A stretch of DNA of 21,825 nucleotides from an uncultured Eggerthellaceae bacterium (GTDB lineage Bacteria > Actinomycetota > Coriobacteriia > Coriobacteriales > Eggerthellaceae): assembly GCA_958454405.1 (NCBI GenBank), contig CAUEBO010000046.1, positions 1-21,825 on the forward strand, written 5' to 3'. Position 1 is the stretch's first letter. Each line of letters starts with the position of its first letter. The translations under genes were made by a program, and so were the position numbers. Below, piece after piece: positions 6,115 through 14,100 of the stretch. The notes beneath the pieces were generated by a model. The model was given only the letters and a program-made list of their open reading frames with translations. It did not search any database and had not been told where the DNA came from.

Positions 6115-7704
6115 TCATATCTGCTCGATGAGCTTCGCCAAGTCGGCGCGCGCGTGCACGCCCGTCTTCGCATAGATATGGTCGGTATGCGTTTTGACGG
6201 TGGAATAGGCGACCCCCAGCTCCTCGCCCGCAGACCGCAGGCTCCGACCGCGCGCGAGAAGCCCGAGCACCTCCGCCTCGCGCGCTGAAAGATCGAACCG
6301 CTCGGCCGCGATACGGCACTTCTCGTCCATAAGGGCATCGAACGCGTCGGCCAGGTCCATGCGGCCGGCCTCTTCCTCGGTCAGGCTCTTCAGGCGGGCG
6401 GCCCCCGTCGCTTCAGCCTGCGGCACTTCGATGAGCAGGCTCACGCCACCCTTCGAAGACGGCACGTTCTCCAAGACGATGAACAGGTACACGATGAACA
6501 GCGACGCCCCCACCAGCAGCGTGGAAGAGCTCGATCCGAAGTACACGCCAAAGAACGTCCCCGCAGCCAGCCCGATGTTCATGCCCGTTTTCCCGACGCC
6601 GAACACGGTGGCCGCCGGAGCCTTCGCGCGCGCAGCCCGATCGGAAAGCGCGGCCCAGACATAGGTTTCAAGCAGAATGTAGCCCGACATGATGGCCGCC
6701 CCGGCCAGCGATTCGCGGCCCACGCTGAGCAACGGCAGCAGGAACAGGCCCGCCGCCATGAGCGGCACGATGAGCTTGTAAGCCAGGTTGATCTTCGAGT
6801 CCCTCACCAGCACGATGCTGGCCACCGACACGGCCACCATGACCACCGCCGCACCCGCGAACACCTGCAGCCCCACGCCCGACGACGTGAACGAGAGCAC
6901 GGCCGTGTTGCCGCGCATGAATCCCGGCGCAAGGCAGTAAATGGCCAGGATCAGCACGAATCGAATGGGCACGGCCTGCGCCAGCTCGCGCAGGGCGGGC
7001 CGTCCCCCCTCCCCCGCGCGCCGCGGAGCGCCTGCCCGGCGATCGGCCGCCGGCCGCGCGGGCGCCGGACCCGAAACGGCCCGGCTGCTCCATCGCAGCA
7101 GCCCGATCGACAGCACGGGAAGCAGCATGGTGGCCGCCAGGGCGACCGCGAAGGGCAGCATGTTCACCACGAGGAAGAACGCCACGCCCGCCACCATCGA
7201 CCCGGGGATGGCGTACTTCTTCGCATAGTCCGAGGGAATGGCCGTGTACGCCTCGGCCCACAGCAGCAGGATGCCCGCCGAGCCCACGCCCGACGCCACC
7301 GCGCCCGCCATCACCACCGCGCCGTCGAAGCCCGCGCCCGACGCCGCGAGCCCCGCCGTGCCCAAGACCACCAGGCACAGCATGGCCAGCACGAACGGTC
7401 GGCTGCCTCCCAAAGGGGACATCCGCAGAGCGACCGCCCCGAACACGATCATGGCAGCGCCGTTGGCGAACACGTTGGCCATCCATGCCTGGATGCCCAG
7501 AAGCTCCGAGGCGCTGCCCCACAGCACGCCCGAGAAGAAGGCCACGTGCACCCAGCCCCAGCAGGCGCCGAATCCCAGGCAGTGGACGACGAGCCACTCA
7601 GGCGTGAACCCGTCGGCGCGTTCGCCGCCGGCATCACGCACGCCGGCTTCGCCTTCGAGCGCGGGCGCCGGCGTCCGCGGCTCCCGCACGTTTTCCTTGT
7701 CCAC
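6115..7704 (-). CDS. LuxR-family transcription regulator with polytopic membrane domain (first copy)
   Basis: The protein is about 529 residues. A short polar N-terminus is followed by some ten to twelve hydrophobic segments (about residues 35-415, transporter-like). A soluble linker comes next, then a C-terminal LuxR/GerE helix-turn-helix at 470-529 with LSAREAEVL, the recognition helix STVKTHTDHIY and KTGVHARADL. No receiver domain is seen, so it looks like a one-component membrane sensor that binds DNA itself. Its gene diverges from the exported flavoprotein at 7868 with 163 bases between them, so it probably controls that gene. I chose the GTG at 7704, with GGGGGAGGG 4-5 bases upstream; a TTG at 7707 is adjacent. 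The ligand is unknown. A second pair of the same design occurs at 15866-19360. Confidence 0.87.
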   Translation of the reverse strand: MDKENVREPRTPAPALEGEAGVRDAGGERADGFTPEWLVVHCLGFGACWGWVHVAFFSGVLWGSASELLGIQAWMANVFANGAAMIVFGAVALRMSPLGGSRPFVLAMLCLVVLGTAGLAASGAGFDGAVVMAGAVASGVGSAGILLLWAEAYTAIPSDYAKKYAIPGSMVAGVAFFLVVNMLPFAVALAATMLLPVLSIGLLRWSSRAVSGPAPARPAADRRAGAPRRAGEGGRPALRELAQAVPIRFVLILAIYCLAPGFMRGNTAVLSFTSSGVGLQVFAGAAVVMVAVSVASIVLVRDSKINLAYKLIVPLMAAGLFLLPLLSVGRESLAGAAIMSGYILLETYVWAALSDRAARAKAPAATVFGVGKTGMNIGLAAGTFFGVYFGSSSSTLLVGASLFIVYLFIVLENVPSSKGGVSLLIEVPQAEATGAARLKSLTEEEAGRMDLADAFDALMDEKCRIAAERFDLSAREAEVLGLLARGRSLRSAGEELGVAYSTVKTHTDHIYAKTGVHARADLAKLIEQI

Positions 7705-7867
7705 CAAGCCCTCCCCCGTTTCAGCGGATGCCCTGGCACCCGTTTATCCCGAAATCCCCCGAGCCTCCCGATTCCCGCGAGCGGACCCGAGCGATACGCT
7801 TGTTCCCGCATTCAAGGGTAGCGCACGATCGCCTGCCCGTGCAAGCGACAAGAGAGGGAGGATCACC

Positions 7868-9457
7868 ATGCATGATCAGAAGGAAGGACTCGGCATTTCC
7901 AGAAGGGGATTTTTGCAAGGAGCGGGCGTGACGCTGGCATCCGCGGCGGCGCTCGGCATGTTCGCCGGATGCAGCCCGAACGGCTCAGGCGACGACGCGG
8001 CGTCCACCACTGCGGGCACTGCGGCTCCTGCCACGTACGAGCCCGATGAGACGATGGACGTCGACATCGTGGTCGTGGGATCCGGATCCTCCGGCGTTGC
8101 GGCCACCGTCCAGGCAGCGGAGCTGGGCGCGAACACGCTGCTTTTGGAGAAGAGCACGCAGACCGGCGGCAACGGGCGGCTCACCGAGGGCATGTTCGCG
8201 CTGAACTCGCAGATGCAGAAGGAGCTCGGCGTGGGCAACGGCGTCACCTTCACGGACATCATCGCCGCCGAGCAGGAATTCTTCAACTACCGCATCAACA
8301 ACCTGCTGTGGAAGGACATGGCCAACGCATCGGGAGACAACATCGACTGGATGGCGTCGCACGGCGTGAAGTTCTCCGGCGTGGTGGACGACTACCACGG
8401 CCTGGGCAAGTTCGACTGCTTCCACTGGTTCGTGGACGGAAGGGGCAGCAACTACATCGATCCCATGCTGGAAAGCGCTCAGAGCATGGGAGCCGTCGTT
8501 ATGACCGAAACGCCCGCCCTTGACCTCATCGTCGAGGATGGGCAGGTCAAGGGCCTGTATGCCGAGAAAGCGGACGGCGGCATCCTGCAGGTGAACGCCA
8601 AGGCGGTCATTCTGACATCGGGCGGCTACGCCCAGAACGCCGACCTCATGGCCGAGCGCGGCTGGGACCTCACCTATTCGCACAACAACGGCGTGGAGGG
8701 CCACGACGGAGACGGCCTGCGGATGGCCATTTCCGCAGGCGCCCATGACGTCTCCCGCGAGCGCTGCTTCCTGCGCGAGGCGTACTCGTACGGCATCGAC
8801 TTCTTCGCCGACATGAGCCAAACCATCCATCGCGGAGGCCCCGTGCTGTGGGTGAACCAGGATGCCGAACGCTACACGAACGAGGGCTGCGGATCGTTCG
8901 TGCCCCAGTGCGTCGGCAACGCCGTGCACACCCAGGCCGCATCGTATCTGGTGATGAGCAAGGACATCATCGACACGTTCGTCGAGAGGACGGGCTATGC
9001 CGGGCTGCAGGCCGACATGGACGACGCGGCAAAGCAGTGCCCCGGCGAGAACGTCTACAAAGCAGACAGCATCAAGGAGCTTGCCGAGCTGCAAGGGCTG
9101 GACGCCGACGCGCTCGCAGCCACGATCGACCGGTACAACGAGCTGTGCGACAAGGCCGTCGACGAGGACTTCAACAAGTCCGCCGAGGACCTGGTGGCCC
9201 TGAAGACGGGCCCGTTCTACATCTTCCGCCAGGACATGGCGTTCTGGACGTCCATCGGCGGCATCGACACCAACCGCAAGATGGAAGTGGTCACGGCGAA
9301 GGGAGAGCCCATTCCCGGCCTGTACGCCGCCGGCACCGACGGCTGCAACCTCTACCGCGAAACCTACACGATGAGCGTGCCCGCCTCGTGCAACGCCAAC
9401 AACTGCAACTCCGGACGCACGGCCGCGCGCAGCGCCTGCGAAGCGCATGTGAAGTAA
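7868..9457 (+). CDS. Tat-exported FAD-dependent reductase, lipoprotein-like (first copy)
   Basis: This 529-residue protein has a twin-arginine signal SRRGFLQGAG (11-20), a hydrophobic stretch and FAGC (C35), a possible lipobox. An FAD_binding_2 fold follows: VVVGSGSSGVAA (68-79), an LLLEKS strand (91-96), ILTSGGYAQN (248-257), SIGGID (462-467) and GLYAAGT (484-490). It has neither a CxxCH haem domain nor an FMN-binding domain, so electrons must come from a partner. Compared by eye with fumarate reductases, the NE-xxx-R proton-donor site is NEGCGSF (339-345), and the His and Arg near the C-terminus are missing, so fumarate is unlikely. Four cysteines (C493, C508, C513, C524) cluster at the end. 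The start has GAGGGAGGA upstream. The substrate is unknown. Confidence 0.88.
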   Translation: MHDQKEGLGISRRGFLQGAGVTLASAAALGMFAGCSPNGSGDDAASTTAGTAAPATYEPDETMDVDIVVVGSGSSGVAATVQAAELGANTLLLEKSTQTGGNGRLTEGMFALNSQMQKELGVGNGVTFTDIIAAEQEFFNYRINNLLWKDMANASGDNIDWMASHGVKFSGVVDDYHGLGKFDCFHWFVDGRGSNYIDPMLESAQSMGAVVMTETPALDLIVEDGQVKGLYAEKADGGILQVNAKAVILTSGGYAQNADLMAERGWDLTYSHNNGVEGHDGDGLRMAISAGAHDVSRERCFLREAYSYGIDFFADMSQTIHRGGPVLWVNQDAERYTNEGCGSFVPQCVGNAVHTQAASYLVMSKDIIDTFVERTGYAGLQADMDDAAKQCPGENVYKADSIKELAELQGLDADALAATIDRYNELCDKAVDEDFNKSAEDLVALKTGPFYIFRQDMAFWTSIGGIDTNRKMEVVTAKGEPIPGLYAAGTDGCNLYRETYTMSVPASCNANNCNSGRTAARSACEAHVK

Positions 9458-9476
9458 GCTCCCAGCCCCTCCCGCG

Positions 9477-9504
9477 ACGAGGCCGCCCCGATGGGCGGCC
9501 TCGT
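9477..9504 (+). terminator. Terminator after the first flavoprotein gene
   Basis: A 12-bp stem (9477-9488 with 9493-9504, core GAGGCCGCCC) closes the tetraloop CGAT and is followed by TTGCGTTTGCTT. It lies 20 bases after the stop at 9457. It may also help end convergent transcription from eno, whose stop is at 9594. Confidence 0.8.
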
Positions 9505-9593
9505 TTGCGTTTGCTTCGTCTGATTTGCCAGGCGCACGTACGTCAGCGAGAGGGGCCGGGGTGCGTCGCAGCGTCGAGCAGTTCCGGCGACTG

Positions 9594-10895
9594 TTAAGCC
9601 GTCGGAACCTGGATGTTGTAGAACGCGGCCATGCCAGCGTAGGTGGCGGCGGCGTCCAGCTCCTCCTCGATGCGCAGCAGCTGGTTGTACTTCGCCACGC
9701 GGTCGCTGCGGCAGGGAGCGCCCGTCTTGATCTGGCCGGTGTTGCACGCCACGGACAGGTCGGCGATGGTGGTGTCCTCGGTCTCGCCGGAGCGATGGCT
9801 CATGACGCAGGCGTAGCCGGCCTGCTTCGCCATCTCGATGGCCTCGAGCGTCTCGGTCAGGCTGCCGATCTGGTTCACCTTGATGAGGATGGCGTTCGCG
9901 CAGCCCAGTTCGATGCCCTTGGCCAGGCGCTTGGAGTTGGTGACGAACAGGTCGTCGCCCACCAGCTGCACGCGGTCGCCGATGCGGTCGGTCAGCTCTT
10001 TCCAGCCGTCCCAATCCTCCTCGGCCATGCCGTCCTCGATGGAGACGATGGGGTACTTGTTCACGAGCGCTTCCCAGTAGTCCACCATCTCGGCGCTCGT
10101 CAGCTCGCGGCCCTCGCCCGCCAGCACGTACTTCTGCTTGTCCGCGTCGTAGAACTCGGTGGAAGCGGGGTCCATGGCGAACATGATGTCGGAGCCAGGC
10201 TTGTAACCGGCCGCCTCGCAGGCCTTCATGACGTACTCGAGCGGCTCCTCGTTCGTGGTGAAGTTGGGTGCGAAGCCGCCCTCGTCGCCCACGCCGCCGC
10301 CCAGGCCCGCATCGTGCAGCACCTTTTTCAGGGTGTGGTAGATCTCGGCGCACCAGCGCAGCGCGTCGGCAAACGTGGGAGCGCCCACGGGCATGATCAT
10401 GAACTCCTGGAAGTCCACGTTGTTGTCGGCGTGCACGCCGCCGTTCAGGATGTTCATCATGGGCGTGGGAAGCACGTGCGCGTTCACGCCGCCCACGTAC
10501 TTGTACAGCGGCAGCTCGGCGGACTCGGCCGAAGCCTTCGCGCAGGCGAGCGACACGCCCAAGATGGCGTTCGCGCCCAGCGCACCCTTGTTGTCGGTGC
10601 CGTCCAGCGCCAGCATGATGTCGTCCACGGCGCGCTGGTCGTCGGCTTCAAGGCCGATGAGCGCGTCGGCGATCTCCTCGTTCACGCGGGCGACCGCATC
10701 AAGCGTGCCCTTACCCAGGTAGCGGCCCTTGTCGCAGTCGCGCAGCTCCACAGCCTCGAACGCGCCGGTGGACGCGCCCGATGGCACGGCAGCGCGGCCG
10801 AACGAGCCGTCTTCCAGCACGACCTCCACTTCAACGGTCGGATTGCCGCGCGAATCGAGGATCTCACGCCCGAACACATCGATGATGACGCTCAT
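9594..10895 (-). CDS. eno: Enolase (phosphopyruvate hydratase)
   Basis: This 433-residue glycolytic enzyme interconverts 2-phosphoglycerate and phosphoenolpyruvate. Signature segments are all present: VPSGASTGAFEA (37-48), GDEGGFAPN (203-211, catalytic Glu E205), LVGDDLFVTN (311-320), AILIKVNQIGS (335-345, catalytic Lys K339), SHRSGETEDT (366-375), and K390 in GQIKTG. The length is normal for bacteria. The start at 10895 is supported by AAGGAGG upstream and by the conserved SVIIDVFGREILDSRG beginning; the open frame extends 34 codons further without similarity. It is a housekeeping gene between two accessory modules. Confidence 0.98.
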   Translation of the reverse strand: MSVIIDVFGREILDSRGNPTVEVEVVLEDGSFGRAAVPSGASTGAFEAVELRDCDKGRYLGKGTLDAVARVNEEIADALIGLEADDQRAVDDIMLALDGTDNKGALGANAILGVSLACAKASAESAELPLYKYVGGVNAHVLPTPMMNILNGGVHADNNVDFQEFMIMPVGAPTFADALRWCAEIYHTLKKVLHDAGLGGGVGDEGGFAPNFTTNEEPLEYVMKACEAAGYKPGSDIMFAMDPASTEFYDADKQKYVLAGEGRELTSAEMVDYWEALVNKYPIVSIEDGMAEEDWDGWKELTDRIGDRVQLVGDDLFVTNSKRLAKGIELGCANAILIKVNQIGSLTETLEAIEMAKQAGYACVMSHRSGETEDTTIADLSVACNTGQIKTGAPCRSDRVAKYNQLLRIEEELDAAATYAGMAAFYNIQVPTA

Positions 10896-10961
10896 GAATG
10901 CCTCCTTGTGGGATTTGACGTAGCTCCCCGACCGAAGGGGCCAGGGCAATGCCTCGGGGCT

Positions 10962-10970
10962 ATCATAGCA
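10962..10970 (-). promoter_or_regulatory. Candidate extended -10 promoter of eno
   Basis: On the minus strand TG-C-TATGAT forms an extended -10 element (TG at 10970-10969, hexamer 10967-10962). A start near 10955 would give a 60-base leader. No -35 match is visible at 17-18 bases, as is common with extended -10 promoters. Confidence 0.45.
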
Positions 10971-11077
10971 TGTCGGAAGGCCAGCCCGCGGTTTCACGCG
11001 CGTTAAACACAGCTCCGAACGCCTAGCTCAAGGATCGAAAGGGTATTGCGAAACAACAAACAATGCATCCGGTGAGG

Positions 11078-11109
11078 AAGGGAGCTGCGTCGATCGACGC
11101 AGCTCCCTT
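11078..11109 (-). terminator. Perfect 32-bp palindrome after the surface-protein gene, likely terminator
   Basis: Bases 11078-11093 are the exact reverse complement of 11094-11109, with TCGA at the centre. It lies 35 bases downstream of the stop of the minus-strand LRR/Big_2 gene. In that direction the following bases are CCTCACC and then a T-rich run beginning about 15 bases later, so it is not a textbook U-tailed terminator. It may also separate this gene from eno. Confidence 0.6.
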
Positions 11110-11144
11110 GAGGATCATCGCTATGAAACAGTGCTGCCGTTCGG

Positions 11145-14100
11145 CTATTGCGCCTTCCGCCGCGCGAACGCTGCAGTCCCTATCGACACGATGCAGGCAG
11201 CCATGCCCAGCAGAGCTGTCAAAGCCAGCGGATCACTCGTGGGCGGCATCTTCGACGTCGCAACGGAAGCGTCGCCTTCACCCCAATTCTGACCGGCTGC
11301 CGCTTCCGAGCCCTTCGGCATCTCCCCCGTGACCACGTACGTGCTGAAATGGCTGGTCTTGAAGCAGAGGAGATCGCCGTCCACCCAGGTTTCCTTTTCT
11401 TCGAGCAGGCCGTCATCGCCCACATAGCTCACTTTGAGCGTTTTCGCGTCAAGCGCACGCATCGACTCGGTCATTTTGACTTTAACGGTAATGGAGAGCT
11501 CCCCCGTCGCCTGATCGATGGAAACCTCGTTGCCGCCATTGTCCGCCAAGAAAATGTCGAACACTTCGGCGATCGTCTCACCATTGGCCTTCAGAGATTC
11601 CACGACCTGCTGAGCTGCATGCGTCAAATTTTCCGCAGTCGCCACCATCAGGTTCAAGCCGTTTTCGCCAGCGAGGGATTCCAGGGCTTTTGCCGTGGCG
11701 CTGTCAGATGCCTCGATTCTGGCCGCATACCTGGAATCGCCCGGTGTCGAGGCCATTGTTTTTGCTTGCACCGTCAATGCGCACGTCGCTGATTTTCCGC
11801 CCGCAGCAGCCGTGATGAATGTGGAACCCGCCTTGTGGATGGACACCTTGCCAGCAGCGTCAACCGTTGCCACGCCGGTGTCGGACGACGTCCACGCAAC
11901 CGCAACGTCATCGGCATCGGCGGGGTTCACCGTCGCAGTCAACGACAAATGCTCGGTATCGCCCACCACCACCGTCTCAGCCGTTTTCGACAACGTGATG
12001 GACTGCACCGGATTGGACACGGTCACCGTACAGGTCTGATCTGCTGCAACGTCATAGTCCGCGCTCACACCGCCGCCCAGGTCAATACTGCCCTGCGTGG
12101 AAACATGCAGCGTGATCGTCGCGCCGCCCGACTTCAAGGCCGATACGACGCCTGCCGTTCGATCTCCCTGGACGCCGGCGACATTCTCATTGCTTGAAGA
12201 CCAGCCCACGCTCGTCGGCACGTCAACCGCTCCTGGCAAAGCCCCTTTGCATACCGGCGCGATGGTCGTCGACTCCCCCTTGATCAGGCTGACAGCGTCC
12301 GACTTGAACTCAATGGTCTTGATGGGGTTGGCAACGACGACGGTGCAAGCATCCTGGTAACTGCCGTCTTCGGAGGTGGCAGTTATCACGGCTTCGCCCT
12401 TCCCCACGGAAGCCACCTTGCCGTCGGCGTCGACCGTTGCCACGCTGGCATCCGAGGACAGCCACGTCACCCCCTTGTTCGTTGCATTGTCGGGAGACAC
12501 CGTAGCTTTAAGCGTATCGGAGGCGGCTCCGATGAGTGCTAGTTTGTGTTTGTCAAGGCTCAATCCATCGACATGCTGGGCCACCGTCACAGTGCAGGTC
12601 GCCGTAAAACCACCATCTTCAGATGCGGCGGTGACGACAGCCGTGCCCACAGCGACGGGACTCACATTCCCGGACCCGTCGACGGTGACGATGCGCTCAT
12701 CGCTCGACGACCAGGAAACGGTTTTGTTCGAAGCCGTTTCGGGAACCACCGTGGCCACCAGCTGCGACCCTGCGGTGCCCATATACACATCAAGGCTCGA
12801 CGTTCCCAACGTGACACCCGACACCGGCGTAGTCACATTGATGGAGGCTGTAGAGGCAGACACCCCTCCCGCCGCGGCCGTAATGCGAGCCGTGCCGTTG
12901 CCCGCCGCCGTCACCATGCCGGACTGATCAACCACCAGCACGGCCGCGTCAGAGGACGACCATACCACCTTGTCGGTAGCATCCGCGGGCACAACGCTTG
13001 CGGAAAGCTGGGCGGTTTCTCCAACCTTGAGCGATGTCGGCGCGTCGGAAACGGTCACATCCGTTGCAGGTATTGCCTGCGGCACAACCGTCACCTCATA
13101 GGTGTCGGAAAGCGAGCCGAGAGCGGCCGTCACGGTCGTTTTGCCCAGACCAATCGGCGTCACCTTGCCCGTTTCGTCAACCGTGGCCACCGCTTCATCG
13201 GATGAAGACCAGACAAGTTCATCGGCATTGTCGGCGTCGGTCGGCGTAATTGCTGCCGACAACTGCAGCGTCGACCCCAATGCAACCGAGGTTGCATCCC
13301 CGGTGATCTCAATATTCGTAGCGGGATTCGCTTCGGTGTCGTCCACCACATGCACCGTCAGCTGGCCAAACTCTGCAACCTCCCACGCATCCAGATGCTC
13401 CATCGAACCGCCATGGTCGTCTCCGATAAGCATGTACGCGGTGATGCTGGCATCGCCGACGTTGCGCCCGAGCATGGACGACACGTGATAATAGCCGCCA
13501 AGACCCTCCCAATTCCATGCAATGGGAGCGACATAGCCGTTATCGCTTTTGAAAACCAGCAGCTCGCCCAAAACAGCTGACGGGTCAATATCCCCGATTC
13601 CCTGAACCAGGGTAGCGAGGTCGAACGTCTCGCCTTGCTTGATAGTCAGCTCGGACTGGGAGAGCGAGAGCTTGCTCACCTCATCGGCCCTGTTGCCAAC
13701 CGTCACTGCGCACGTTCCCTCATTGCCCCACATATCCTTGATGGTCACGTCGGTCGTTCCTGGTTTGTGGGTCTCCAACCTGAGCATCCCCCGCTGGGTC
13801 GTCACGCTTGCAACTTCCTCGTTGCTGCTCGTCGCCGAGACGACCGTGACATCACCAAGAGTTGGAGCGCCATTTTGAAATCCGCCCGCATGACAAGAGG
13901 TGAACAGCTCGAGAGCCTCATCGTCTTCGTACGATGCAAGCCCATGACCACCAGGAGATATGATGAAACTACCCTCGTCGTAAACCGTGCGTGCGTTCTG
14001 GACGGTGAGCGTTGGCGAATCCGATGCAACCACCGATATCGCTATCGTAGCCAGGTCGACGGCAGCACCGCTTCCCTGCACCGTGCTCTGCAGCGTTACG

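Noticed and set aside
7985..9448. Antisense open frame (487 codons) opposite the first flavoprotein
   Set aside because: Composition is typical of the opposite strand of a high-GC gene; no motif, and the sense strand has complete FAD and Tat motifs.
9525..11006. Plus-strand open frame opposite eno
   Set aside because: The minus strand encodes a full enolase with every catalytic motif; the plus-strand frame has none.
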